Shown here: positions 1 to 10,251 of the stretch, in pieces
Position numbering within the stretch: position 1 is the stretch's first letter
Layout of the letters: each line of letters opens with the position of its first letter
DNA from: Actinomycetes bacterium
Lineage (GTDB): Bacteria > Actinomycetota > Actinomycetes > Propionibacteriales > Nocardioidaceae
Reading direction: 5' to 3'
DNA: 64,000 nt
Assembly: GCA_023460975.1 (NCBI GenBank)
Contig: JAEWOG010000103.1
Coordinates: forward strand, 70,326 to 134,325
Translations under genes and position numbers: made by a program
Notes under the pieces: model-generated
What the model was told of the DNA's origin: nothing
Database searches by the model: none
What the model saw: only the letters and a program-made list of their open reading frames with translations

Positions 1-2
1 CG

Positions 3-578
3 TGGCCCATCGACGACGAGGAAGCCATGGCGCTGCGACACACAGCCGAGGGGTGGGGTCCCGCCATTCGCGCGGAGGGCGTCTGCGGCCCCGAAGTCGC
101 CGTACCAGCCGGGGCCTCCGAGTGGGACCGCCTGCTGGGGTACGTGGGCCGCGACCCGCACTGGACAACCCCGCTGCAGGCAGGATGGGCGCATGCCCGT
201 TGGTCCCTACCCGTCTCCCCCGCTCGCCACCGCCCGCCGGCTCGAGTGGGTTCACCTCCCCCCGGCCGTCCGGGCCGAGGTCGAGCGTCGCTGTGGCACG
301 CCGATCGTGGCCGCACGCTCGCAGGGGGCCGGGTTCACGCCGGGCTTCGCGAGCGTCCTCGTCGGCGAGGACGGGAGCCACCACTTCGTGAAGGCAGCCT
401 CGCTGAAGGCCCAACGGCCCTTCGCGGAGTCGTACCGCACCGAGGCGCGCAAGCTGGCCGCCCTGCCGGCCAGCGTTCCGGCGCCCCGCCTGTTGTGGAC
501 GTGCGAGGTCGAGGACTGGGTGGTGCTGGCCACCGAATACGTCGCGGCGACCAACCCCAGCCGGCCCTGGCAGGCTGA
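3..578 (+). CDS. possible 3' part of an upstream gene, overlapping the phosphotransferase (uncertain)
   Basis: A frame entering from the left edge at base 3 stays open to a stop at 576-578. Codons with G/C-rich third positions and a plausible protein texture (Trp/Asp/Glu-rich) are visible only up to about base 190. Beyond that the phosphotransferase frame has the coding-like composition. Either a real gene ends in an unusually long overlap, or there is a frameshift near base 190, or the frame is chance. I recognise no family in the roughly 63 coding-like residues. Only the left end of the window could resolve this. Confidence 0.22.
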   Translation, partial: WPIDDEEAMALRHTAEGWGPAIRAEGVCGPEVAVPAGASEWDRLLGYVGRDPHWTTPLQAGWAHARWSLPVSPARHRPPARVGSPPPGRPGRGRASLWHADRGRTLAGGRVHAGLRERPRRRGREPPLREGSLAEGPTALRGVVPHRGAQAGRPAGQRSGAPPVVDVRGRGLGGAGHRIRRGDQPQPALAG

Positions 579-1155
579 CGACCTCGACCTCTGCCTCGAC
601 GCACTCGAAGCCGCCGCGACTGCGCTGACCCCCGCGCCGTCTGGACTGGTCCTGGACGCGTACGAGGACGACCTGGCCGAGTGGCCCGCCTTCTGGTCCG
701 TGCTCCGAGTCCCGAACCGGCCCGAGCGCCACCAAGAGGCGGCGGACCTGGCCGCCCAGTACGCGGCTCACGTGCGGGGCGACACGCTCGTACACACCGA
801 CATCCGCGCCGACAACGTCCTGCTGAGCGCGGACGGCGCCGCCCTGTTCTGTGACTGGAACTGGCCCGTACGCGGCGCTGCCTGGCTTGACTCGTTCGCC
901 CTGCTCATCGGTCCACGCGGCGACGGGATCGACGTCGAGAAGGTGATCTCGCAGCGGGAGCTGCTGCGCGCGGTCCCCGACCAGGCGATCGACGCGGTCC
1001 TGGCGCTCTACACCGGCTACTTCCTCAAGTCCGCAGCCGACCCCGTACCGCCGACATCCCCCCACATCCGCGACCACCAGCGCTGGCAGGGCGAGGTGTG
1101 CTGGGAGTGGCTGTGCGAGCGGAGAGGGTGGCCAGAATCGGGGCGGTCGGCCTGA
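193..1155 (+). CDS. aminoglycoside phosphotransferase-family (APH/choline kinase-like) protein
   Basis: Protein of 320 residues with the kinase-like APH fold. The Brenner motif His-Thr-Asp-(x4)-Asn lies at residues 201-208, with Asp203 the predicted catalytic base. A metal-binding Asp follows in Phe-Cys-Asp-Trp near residue 221. The family phosphorylates small hydroxylated substrates (aminoglycosides, choline, homoserine, sugars); the substrate here cannot be told from sequence. Start choice: the ATG at 193 lies exactly six bases after CAGGAT (181-186), an xANNNT -10-like hexamer, with no Shine-Dalgarno, which fits a leaderless transcript as seen for many other genes here. It has no obvious functional link to rpsT downstream. 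Confidence 0.8.
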   Translation: MPVGPYPSPPLATARRLEWVHLPPAVRAEVERRCGTPIVAARSQGAGFTPGFASVLVGEDGSHHFVKAASLKAQRPFAESYRTEARKLAALPASVPAPRLLWTCEVEDWVVLATEYVAATNPSRPWQADDLDLCLDALEAAATALTPAPSGLVLDAYEDDLAEWPAFWSVLRVPNRPERHQEAADLAAQYAAHVRGDTLVHTDIRADNVLLSADGAALFCDWNWPVRGAAWLDSFALLIGPRGDGIDVEKVISQRELLRAVPDQAIDAVLALYTGYFLKSAADPVPPTSPHIRDHQRWQGEVCWEWLCERRGWPESGRSA

Positions 1156-1156
1156 T

Positions 1157-1186
1157 TTGAGCCTCGAACAGTCACGCTGGTAATCT
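1157..1186 (+). promoter_or_regulatory. predicted promoter of rpsT
   Basis: TTGAGC (1157-1162), 18 bases, then TAATCT (1181-1186) resembles a housekeeping sigma -35/-10 pair. It would give an rpsT leader of about 105 bases. I see no riboswitch or T-box motif in that leader. Confidence 0.5.
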
Positions 1187-1299
1187 CTTGGCTTGCATGT
1201 CTGGCTCCGGCCCTCTCCCGGGTTGCCTGACAAGGGCTACGTAGCAGCCGACAGCACAAGCACTTTCCTGACCAGGTCCTCACACACAAGGGTTCATCA

Positions 1300-1560
1300 G
1301 TGGCGAACATCAAGTCCCAGATCAAGCGCAACAAGCAGAACGAGGTGCGCCGTCAGCGCAACCTCGCGGTCCGCTCCAGCCTCAAGACCGCTGTCCGCAA
1401 GTTCCGCGAGCTGGCCGCGGCTGGCGACAAGGACGCCGCCATCGCCGCCGCGCGCGACGCTTCCAAGAAGCTCGACAAGGCTGTCTCCAAGGGCGTCATT
1501 CACAAGAACCAGGCCGCGAACCGCAAGTCCGCGATCGCCAAGAAGGCCGCTGCTCTCTGA
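1300..1560 (+). CDS. rpsT: 30S ribosomal protein S20
   Basis: Protein of 86 residues starting MANIKSQIKRNKQNE, the typical S20 N-terminus. It is very rich in Lys, Arg and Ala and entirely helical in character. It binds 16S rRNA in the small-subunit body during assembly. The start is a GTG preceded by AAGGG, a weak Shine-Dalgarno. A strong hairpin terminator follows 20 bases after the stop. It is convergent with holA, a common actinobacterial neighbourhood. Length is normal for the family. Confidence 0.98.
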   Translation: MANIKSQIKRNKQNEVRRQRNLAVRSSLKTAVRKFRELAAAGDKDAAIAAARDASKKLDKAVSKGVIHKNQAANRKSAIAKKAAAL

Positions 1561-1580
1561 GAAGCGCCCCTTCCTCGTTC

Positions 1581-1603
1581 GACCCGCCGCAACCCGGCGG
1601 GTC
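1581..1603 (+). terminator. rho-independent-type terminator between rpsT and holA
   Basis: A perfect 9-bp inverted repeat (GACCCGCCG, 1581-1589, with CGGCGGGTC, 1595-1603) encloses a 5-base loop. It is followed by GTTCTGATTT, a short T-containing tract. It can serve both convergent genes. Confidence 0.8.
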
Positions 1604-1640
1604 GTTCTGATTTCGGGGGCGGATCGTTCTGATTGCGGGG

Positions 1641-2639
1641 TCAGCGGCCGACGGACAGGCCGCTGATCGTCAGCACCAGCCGTTCGAGGGTGTAGTTGGC
1701 ATCGTGGGCACGGCCCTTGATGTCGGAGTCGGCCGTGGCAATGGCGCGCAGGGCCTCCGAGATCGTCTCCTCGTTCCACCGGTGAGCGACCTTGCGGATG
1801 TCCTTCACCTTCCACGGCGGCACGCCCAGATCTCGGGCGAGGTCACCGTCGCGCGCGCCCCGGGGGGCACCCATGAACTTCGCGATGCCGCGGGCCGAGC
1901 CGGCCATGGCCGAGGTGATCAGGACCGACGCTGTGCCGCCGTCGAGCGCCCAGCGCAACTCCTCGAGCGCCACGGCCCGGCGGCCGGCGAAGGCGGCATC
2001 GGCGACGTCGAACGACTTCGCCTCGGCGCGACCGCCGTAGTACTGCTGGACCTTGCCCAGATCGATCTGCTCGCCGTGGAAGTCGAAGACCAACTGCTCG
2101 GCGGCCGCCGCGAGCGAGCGCAGGTCGGTGCCGATCGCGCGGACGAGCTCCTCGACGGCCTCCTCGGAGATGCGGCTGCCATGACGTGCCACCTCCGAGG
2201 TCACGAAGCGCGGGAGCTCACGAGGCTTGAGCTCCTCGTTCTTGATGACGGTGACGCGGCCCGTCTCCTTGCTGACCTTGGTGAGCTTGGTGATCACTCC
2301 GGTGCCCTTTTGGCCACCGGAGTGCACGAGAACGACGCAGACCTCGTCGGAAGGAGCCCTGCTGTAGTCGACGAGGCCCTCGACGCTCTCATCCGGCAGG
2401 TTTTCGAGCTTGGTCACCACGATGCAGCGGGTGCTGGAGAACAACGACGGCGCCGACAACTCGCCCAGCGTGGCCAGAGTCAGGTCTGCGGCCTCGCAGT
2501 CACTGATCTCGGCCTCGGCGTCGTAGGCCCGGATGGCGTCGCGGACCGAGGCCACGGTGCGTGCGGCCAGGAACTCCGCCTTGCCCGTGAGGAGGACGAC
2601 GTGGCCGAGGAGCTGAGCTGCGGTGGGATTGCCTGCCAT
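1641..2639 (-). CDS. holA: DNA polymerase III subunit delta
   Basis: Protein of 332 residues, the clamp-loader delta subunit, which opens the beta sliding clamp during replication. The N-terminal segment (LLTGKAEFLAARTVASVRDA) and the central helical DALRALAAAAEQL-like region followed by an FDVADAAFAGR segment match the family. No ATPase motif is expected in delta. It lies downstream of comEA-comEC on the same strand (40 bases), an arrangement conserved in many actinobacteria. A TAGGGT hexamer (2649-2654 on the minus strand), nine bases before the ATG, may be its own promoter. Confidence 0.93.
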   Translation of the reverse strand: MAGNPTAAQLLGHVVLLTGKAEFLAARTVASVRDAIRAYDAEAEISDCEAADLTLATLGELSAPSLFSSTRCIVVTKLENLPDESVEGLVDYSRAPSDEVCVVLVHSGGQKGTGVITKLTKVSKETGRVTVIKNEELKPRELPRFVTSEVARHGSRISEEAVEELVRAIGTDLRSLAAAAEQLVFDFHGEQIDLGKVQQYYGGRAEAKSFDVADAAFAGRRAVALEELRWALDGGTASVLITSAMAGSARGIAKFMGAPRGARDGDLARDLGVPPWKVKDIRKVAHRWNEETISEALRAIATADSDIKGRAHDANYTLERLVLTISGLSVGR

Positions 2640-2679
2640 GGTGAGCCCACCCTACTGGCGGCCCAGGACAGGTTCCGCG

Positions 2680-4977
2680 TCATCGACCCCGAGTGTGCAG
2701 ATCCACTCGTCCGTCCTCGTCAACGACCACCGCCAGGTCGCCGTCAGTGTCGGTTCGGCCGACGACAGCCCCCGCCTCCGACAACGCTGCCAGAACCGCG
2801 CCGGCGGGGTGTCCGTAGCCGTTGTCGGCACCCACCCCGACCAGCGCCACGGATGCCCCCAGGTGCGCGAGCCACGACAGGTCCTGGTGGCGACTTCCGT
2901 GGTGCGGCACCTTGAGGACGTCGATCGACAACGCCGGCTCGACCTTCGCCACCTGGGTCTGGGCGTCGGGCTCGAGGTCTCCGGTCAGCAGGATCCGTAC
3001 GCCGTTCATCTCAGCCAGCAGCACCACGCTGGAGTCGTTGGCGTCGTCCGGCCCGTACGGAACCACCACCCCCTCGCCTGCGGGGAGCGGCCACAGCGTC
3101 CTCACCGACACTGCCCCGACCCTCGCGTCGAGACCCCGCACGAGGGGTTCCGGCGCGTACCCGAGCGTCCTGGTCACGCCCGCGTGGCCCTGCGCGGGCT
3201 CGGTGAACCACGTGCTGGTCACTGTGCCCACAGAGCGCCCAGCCAGCGCACCCGACAGTCCGTCGGTGTGATCAGCATGGAAGTGGGTGAGAACCACGAG
3301 CGCGAGTGAGGTGACTCCCAGATCGCTCAGGCAGCGGTCGACAGCCTCGGGATCCGGCCCGGCATCGACGAGGACCCCGACTCCCTCCCCAGCCCGCAGG
3401 ACGGTGGCATCACCCTGGCCCACATCGCACATGACCGCGACCCAGCCCGGGGGCGGCCATCCGCGGGTCGGCGGTCGTACGGCCACAACGACCCCGAGCG
3501 CCACGCACAGGACGACGACGGCGCTGCGCGAGCGCAGCACGCGAGGGGCCGCCCACACGCCGACGCCGCACAGCAGGGTGAGGCCGATCAGCGACCACGC
3601 GCCCGTCCCCCAGGCGACCGATGCCGTCGGCAGGTCGGCGCCCCAGCGGGCGATCGTCGCAATCCACTTCACGCACCACGCACCGGGCATCGCCACGACC
3701 TCGCCGAGCCCCGGCCACGCGAGGCCGATCAGGCCGCCCGCCAGCCCGAGGACCGTCGCCGGCGCCACCGCGGGCCCCACGAGCAGGTTGGCCGCCACCG
3801 CCACCAGACTGACCTGCCCGGAGATGGCAGCGACGAGCGGCGTGCACGCCACCTGGGCCGCCAAGGGCACCGACACCGCCTCCGCGATCCACCGCGGAAG
3901 CCACCGGCACAGGGCGTCGCGCCACGCAGGTGCCAGCAGCAGGATTCCCGCCGTGGCCAGCACCGACAGCGCGAACCCGACCGTGGTCGCCAACCACGGA
4001 TTGACCAGGAGGAGTCCCAGGACGCCTGCCCCGAGGCAGCGGAGCCCGCGCGAGAGGCCATTGCTCCCCATCCCGATGAGGGCGACGCTGCCCATCGCGG
4101 CGGCGCGCACCACGCTCGGCTCGGTCCGGGCGAGCAGGATGAACCCGATCACCCCGGCCCCGCCCAGCAGCCACGCCCAACGCCCCCGCACGCCCGCCCA
4201 GCGCCCGAGCAGGAGCAGCGCTCCCACAACGATCGTGAGATTGGTTCCGGACACGGCGAGCAGGTGCGTCAGGCCCGTTGCCCTGAAGTCGTCCGCGAGA
4301 TCCACGGACACCTGTGCGTCGTCACCGTCGACCAGCGCCGGCAGCAGGGCGCGCTCGTCCTCGCCGCGGTCAGCGACGGCGCGGCGCACCGACGCGCGCA
4401 CGGCCTCGGCGCCACGCCACCACCCCGATGGCTCACCCAGCACCTCGCTGGGACCCCGCGGCCGGACGAGGGCTGCCACGTCGTCCTCACCCGAGATGAG
4501 AGTGGCGTGCGTGCGTATCCGCTCGCCGAGGCGGCGCTCACTCCACTCGGCATCACCGAGCACCACGACGGGCGAACGCGTGGTGAACGCCTTCCCCCGG
4601 CCCACGATGTGCACCGCCTTCGCCCGCACCGTCACGACCGGTCCGTACGGCCCTTGCGATGCCCGGGGGTCCGTCGTGATCACGAGATCAAGCCGTACGG
4701 CGGCCCCCTGCCGCGCGAGCTCGGCGACCGGCGAGGCGGCCACCGCATGCAGGTGCAGCGCGCTGGTGCCCGCCACGGCCAGCATCGCGAGCAGAAGCCC
4801 CGCCGGGCCCGCAACACCGTCGCCGCCCCGGGTGCGCGCACGTACGACGGCCCACGCCACCAGCCCCGCCGCGGCGACCGACAACACGCCACACGCCCAG
4901 GTGGGCGGGAGCAGCAGGACGGCCAGTGCACCGGCCCACGCGCCCGCTCCCAGCAGCAGGGCGCGCAGGTCGGTCAC
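2680..4977 (-). CDS. comEC: ComEC/Rec2-family DNA uptake channel
   Basis: Protein of 765 residues. The N-terminal half has many hydrophobic helices (competence domain with a channel-like membrane region). The C-terminal third (about residue 530 on) is a metallo-beta-lactamase domain with His-Phe-His-Ala-Asp-His near residues 564-570 and later a HHGSRHQD motif. In transformable bacteria ComEC translocates single-stranded DNA across the membrane and the C-terminal domain may be the nuclease. The GTG start is one base past the comEA stop, so the two are co-transcribed. Length is normal. Whether this organism is naturally transformable cannot be judged here. Confidence 0.93.
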   Translation of the reverse strand: MTDLRALLLGAGAWAGALAVLLLPPTWACGVLSVAAAGLVAWAVVRARTRGGDGVAGPAGLLLAMLAVAGTSALHLHAVAASPVAELARQGAAVRLDLVITTDPRASQGPYGPVVTVRAKAVHIVGRGKAFTTRSPVVVLGDAEWSERRLGERIRTHATLISGEDDVAALVRPRGPSEVLGEPSGWWRGAEAVRASVRRAVADRGEDERALLPALVDGDDAQVSVDLADDFRATGLTHLLAVSGTNLTIVVGALLLLGRWAGVRGRWAWLLGGAGVIGFILLARTEPSVVRAAAMGSVALIGMGSNGLSRGLRCLGAGVLGLLLVNPWLATTVGFALSVLATAGILLLAPAWRDALCRWLPRWIAEAVSVPLAAQVACTPLVAAISGQVSLVAVAANLLVGPAVAPATVLGLAGGLIGLAWPGLGEVVAMPGAWCVKWIATIARWGADLPTASVAWGTGAWSLIGLTLLCGVGVWAAPRVLRSRSAVVVLCVALGVVVAVRPPTRGWPPPGWVAVMCDVGQGDATVLRAGEGVGVLVDAGPDPEAVDRCLSDLGVTSLALVVLTHFHADHTDGLSGALAGRSVGTVTSTWFTEPAQGHAGVTRTLGYAPEPLVRGLDARVGAVSVRTLWPLPAGEGVVVPYGPDDANDSSVVLLAEMNGVRILLTGDLEPDAQTQVAKVEPALSIDVLKVPHHGSRHQDLSWLAHLGASVALVGVGADNGYGHPAGAVLAALSEAGAVVGRTDTDGDLAVVVDEDGRVDLHTRGR

Positions 4978-4978
4978 G

Positions 4979-5878
4979 TCACACCGTCACCAGCGGTGCC
5001 AACGTGGCCAGCGTGGCCTCGCCGATGCCGTCGACCTCGACCAGTTCCTCGACAGCGGTGAACGCCCCGTGATCGGCGCGCCACGCGAGGATGGCCCCGG
5101 CGGTGACCGGTCCCACCCCGGGCAGTGTTTCGAGCGTGGCCTGGTCCGCGGTGTTGATGTTGACCAGTGCTCCCGTGGGGCCGGGCGGACCGCTCCCGGC
5201 AAGATCGGCCACACCAGTGGGTGCGGGAAGGCCGACGAGGATCTGCTCGCCGTCGACCAGGACGCGGGCGAGATTGAGCTGGCTGAGGTCGACGCCTCGC
5301 CGCGCCCCGCCGGCCGCCGCGATGGCATCGACCACCCGCGACCCGCTGGGGAGCACGGCAATGCCCGGGCGCCGTACTTTGCCGGCCACGTCGACCGTCA
5401 CCTCAGCGGAAGGCACCGACGCCTCGGAGGCCTCCCCCGGTGGGTCCTGAGCAGAGTCGTGTGCGGTGGCCGCGGAGAACGTGGCCTCCACCGGCGGCGG
5501 CGTCACCTCACGCGCTCGCCCGCCCACGAGCAGCCACGTGGTGAGTCCCATGCCCACCGCCACCACGGCCGCCAGCACCGCCAGATGGGTGGGGCTGGGC
5601 AGCAGGGTCGCCCGGCGTCGCTCCCGATGCTTGCCGGGCTCCCTCACCTCGAGGGGCCGGGCAAGAACTCGCGGGGCCGTCTCGCGGATCCGGGTGTGCT
5701 CGGACAGCGGGTCCGCGCTGGGAGTGACGCCGTCCTCCCACGTCCCGACCGGCGAGGCGTCAGCTGCGGGCCCTGGCTCGGACGAGCTCGGACGCATCGC
5801 CGCGAGCTCGGCGGACAGCGAGGCCAGCCGTCTGGCGACGGTCGCCTGGTGATCGTCGGAAGGAGGACGAGGGCGCAT
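4979..5878 (-). CDS. comEA: ComEA-like helix-hairpin-helix DNA-binding membrane protein
   Basis: Protein of 299 residues. A cytoplasmic N-terminus (1-97) is followed by one membrane segment (about 98-118) and an extracellular linker. Next come an SLBB domain (about 158-217) and a C-terminal helix-hairpin-helix pair (about 238-299, with NINTADQATLETLPGVG). ComEA binds incoming double-stranded DNA and feeds ComEC, whose gene follows after one base. The ATG lies six bases after TAGGGT (5885-5890 on the minus strand), consistent with a leaderless transcript that starts the comEA-comEC(-holA) operon. Confidence 0.93.
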   Translation of the reverse strand: MRPRPPSDDHQATVARRLASLSAELAAMRPSSSEPGPAADASPVGTWEDGVTPSADPLSEHTRIRETAPRVLARPLEVREPGKHRERRRATLLPSPTHLAVLAAVVAVGMGLTTWLLVGGRAREVTPPPVEATFSAATAHDSAQDPPGEASEASVPSAEVTVDVAGKVRRPGIAVLPSGSRVVDAIAAAGGARRGVDLSQLNLARVLVDGEQILVGLPAPTGVADLAGSGPPGPTGALVNINTADQATLETLPGVGPVTAGAILAWRADHGAFTAVEELVEVDGIGEATLATLAPLVTV

Positions 5879-6009
5879 GCGCCGACCCTAGGAAGGCGGA
5901 GGCACTCTCCGCTGGCGCGAAGCCCGAGCCTGTGGAGAACCACGACACGAAGCCGCCTGTGGATGGCACGTGGCCCGCACCGGCAGCCCCAGCCAGAGCC
6001 GGGCGAGGG

Positions 6010-6984
6010 TCAGGTGAGTGTCTGGTCGGGGCCGGTCTGGTCGGGCACAGACTCACCGGACACAGACTCATCGGACTCAGGCTCATCGGGCACAGCCGCG
6101 TCGTCCGCCGCTGCCTCCTGCGCACCGGTTCCGGGGATCGGGGCCACGCAGACCGACACCATCCCGGGGCCCACGTGGGCGCCGAGCACCGCGCTGATCT
6201 CCGAGAGACCGATCACTGCGTCCCGGACGCGTCCCTCAAGCCGCGCCTGCAGCTTCTCGGCCAACTGCTCGGCGGCGTCGGGGTTGGCCAGGTGAGCGAC
6301 GGTCACGTCGACCATGCCCTCCCCTGCGGCCTCGAAGGCCAGATCCTCCAGCCGGCTCAGGGCGCGCGCAGACGTACGGACGCGATCGACCTGCGCGACG
6401 CGGCCGTCGACGATCGAGAGCAAGGGCTTCACGGCCAGCGCACTCCCGAGCAGCGCCGCCGCGGCGCCGATGCGGCCGCCGCGACGGAGGTACTCCAGCG
6501 TGTCCACGTAGAACAGCGAGGTCGCCGACTCGGCGCGCGCGCGTGCTGCCTCGGCGACCTCCACGCCCGCCGCGCCTGAGTCACGGGCCTGGGCCGCGGA
6601 CAGGACCGCATACCCGGTCGCCGGGCCGACCTGGGTCGAGTCGACCACGTGGACCGGAACCGGCGAGGTCCGGGCCGCCACCTGAGCGGACTCCAGGGTG
6701 CCGCTCATCTCGCCGGAGATGTGGACCGACACGATCTCGTCGGCACCTTCGGCGGCGAGACGCGCGTACAGCTCCTCGAAGACGCTCGGCGCTGGCCGGG
6801 AGGTCGACACGGGGACGAACTCGCGCAGCGACTCGGCGACCAGTTCGGGCGTGGCCCCCTCGGGCCCCTCCTCCAGCACGCGCGCACCCAGCACGACGTT
6901 GAGGGGCACCACCGTCACCGCGTGCGTCCGGGCGGTTGCCTCGGACAGCTGCGCGGTGGAGTCGGTGACCAGTGCGACCTGCAT
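6010..6984 (-). CDS. DegV family fatty-acid-binding protein
   Basis: Protein of 324 residues. The N-terminus MQVALVTDSTAQL is the DegV fold start, and a FYVDTLEYLRRGGRIG segment is the diagnostic C-domain motif. DegV proteins bind a fatty acid between two domains; in Firmicutes (FakB) they present fatty acids to the kinase FakA. No FakA gene is in this window. The last ~45 residues are an acidic, Ser/Pro/Asp-rich tail of unusual length, probably disordered. The ATG follows TAGGGT (6992-6997) by seven bases with no Shine-Dalgarno, so a leaderless start is likely. Longer upstream reading is only the leuS shadow. Confidence 0.9.
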   Translation of the reverse strand: MQVALVTDSTAQLSEATARTHAVTVVPLNVVLGARVLEEGPEGATPELVAESLREFVPVSTSRPAPSVFEELYARLAAEGADEIVSVHISGEMSGTLESAQVAARTSPVPVHVVDSTQVGPATGYAVLSAAQARDSGAAGVEVAEAARARAESATSLFYVDTLEYLRRGGRIGAAAALLGSALAVKPLLSIVDGRVAQVDRVRTSARALSRLEDLAFEAAGEGMVDVTVAHLANPDAAEQLAEKLQARLEGRVRDAVIGLSEISAVLGAHVGPGMVSVCVAPIPGTGAQEAAADDAAVPDEPESDESVSGESVPDQTGPDQTLT

Positions 6985-7019
6985 GGCTCGCACCCTATCG
7001 GCGCCGCGGGAACCAGAGG

Positions 7020-9503
<2,484 letters not shown>

Positions 9504-9541
9504 CGCGTTTCCTTCACTGGTCCCTGGGCTGCCCTGACATG

Positions 9542-9566
9542 AAAAAACCCCTCGGCATGGAGGGGT
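9542..9566 (-). terminator. candidate attenuator terminator in the leuS leader
   Basis: On the minus strand ACCCCTC (9566-9560) pairs perfectly with GAGGGGT (9553-9547) around a 6-base loop, and six T residues (9547-9542) follow directly. This is a textbook intrinsic terminator, but it lies between the predicted promoter and the leuS start, 38 bases before the ATG, not at a gene end. Confidence 0.8.
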
Positions 9567-9567
9567 G

Positions 9568-9594
9568 GCCGCGTGACTCTCGAGTCAGCGCGGC
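9568..9594 (-). promoter_or_regulatory. pause/regulatory hairpin overlapping the leader ORF stop
   Basis: On the minus strand GCCGCG (9594-9589) pairs with CGCGGC (9573-9568), and TGACTC (9587-9582) pairs with GAGTCA (9579-9574). One C is bulged and two bases form the tip. The 5' arm lies inside the last codons and stop of the leader ORF, so a ribosome stalled on the leucine codons would cover it. It directly abuts the terminator hairpin. Confidence 0.6.
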
Positions 9595-9623
9595 TGGCCA
9601 AGAAGGGCAGTCGTCGTGCGCAC
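9585..9623 (-). CDS. putative leuS leader peptide (12 aa)
   Basis: A GTG-initiated frame encodes MRTTTALLGQPR and stops at TGA. The two leucines are adjacent CTT codons (9605-9600), rare in this GC-rich coding background. The GTG lies six bases after TAGAAT, so transcription probably starts at or next to the start codon (leaderless translation), as for many other genes here. Size, the tandem regulatory codons, the overlapping hairpin and the downstream terminator are what classical amino-acid attenuators have. I do not see an obvious strong antiterminator pairing, so the mechanism is inferred. Confidence 0.5.
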   Translation of the reverse strand: MRTTTALLGQPR

Positions 9624-9629
9624 GGGCTC

Positions 9630-9635
9630 ATTCTA
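9630..9635 (-). promoter_or_regulatory. -10 element of the leuS leader transcript
   Basis: TAGAAT on the minus strand fits TANNNT and sits six bases before the leader GTG. No convincing -35 hexamer is visible upstream. Confidence 0.55.
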
Positions 9636-9659
9636 TCCCCGACAGCGCCCAACGACCTG

Positions 9660-9690
9660 TTTCGGGGCGGGCATGGCGCCCGCCCCGAAA
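9660..9690 (-). terminator. terminator hairpin downstream of the DUF4870 gene
   Basis: A perfect 13-bp stem (9660-9672 with 9678-9690) closes a 5-base loop; the stem ends in A/T pairs. A second smaller hairpin (7-bp stem, 9695-9701 with 9707-9713) lies between it and the stop codon. They separate the DUF4870 gene from the leuS promoter. Confidence 0.65.
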
Positions 9691-9718
9691 CCTCCTCAGG
9701 CCTCACGCCTGAGCAGGG

Positions 9719-10114
9719 TCAGCGAACCCAGCGCGGCGTCAGCGGCGGGTCCCACCACTCGCCGCCCCACGCCTTGAAGACACCAAGCAGGTGCACCACG
9801 AACGCGAAGACGAGCGCCAGCGGGTAGGTCAGGAAGCCGATGAGGACCAGCATCAGCGGGAGCGACACGATGAGGAAGACCAGCGTGATCAGCTGCACGT
9901 TGAGCGAGTTGGCCGCGTGCTGACGTACGAAGGGGCCGCGGTCCTTGTACATGAGGTAGAGCACGAGTGAGGCGACGAAGCCCAGGGTTCCGGCGCTGAG
10001 CACCATCGCCACCAGTGGCACGCCGTGGGACAGTGCGGCGAAGGTGCGCTCCTCACTGGGCGAGAGCCGAACCTGCGGGTCGGGTCGGTAGTCGGTGGGA
10101 TGGGGCTGGCTCAT
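9719..10114 (-). CDS. DUF4870 (Tic20-like) small membrane protein
   Basis: Protein of 131 residues. A short polar, Pro-rich N-terminus leads to SPSEERTFAALSHG and three or four hydrophobic helices, with the signature RGPFVRQHAANSLNVQL. This is the DUF4870 family, common in actinobacteria, of unknown function and located in the membrane. AGGAG lies a suitable distance before the ATG. It is monocistronic, with a terminator after it and a divergent SDR upstream. Confidence 0.85.
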   Translation of the reverse strand: MSQPHPTDYRPDPQVRLSPSEERTFAALSHGVPLVAMVLSAGTLGFVASLVLYLMYKDRGPFVRQHAANSLNVQLITLVFLIVSLPLMLVLIGFLTYPLALVFAFVVHLLGVFKAWGGEWWDPPLTPRWVR

Positions 10115-10251
10115 CGGGCTCTCCTGGCAGTGGAAGTGACACCACCAGACAACGCGCTCACCGGCGCGGGTTCAAGACGACGGGCCGTCTTTCAGGGTGC
10201 GGTCAGGGTGGTCCCCGACCCGCCGCCGCACCCAGGGGTAGGTTGCAGATC

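Noticed and set aside
1187..1299. Structured regulatory leader upstream of rpsT
   Set aside because: The 5' leader is about 105 bases, but I see no conserved hairpin or autoregulatory motif that I can support.
3287..6295. Long plus-strand open frame across comEC, comEA and degV
   Set aside because: It spans several well-supported genes on the other strand and is Arg/Pro/Thr-rich without any family signature.
9504..9720. T-box riboswitch upstream of leuS
   Set aside because: No T-box consensus (such as TGGNACCGCG) or stem I/specifier architecture is visible; the leader-peptide layout explains the terminator better.
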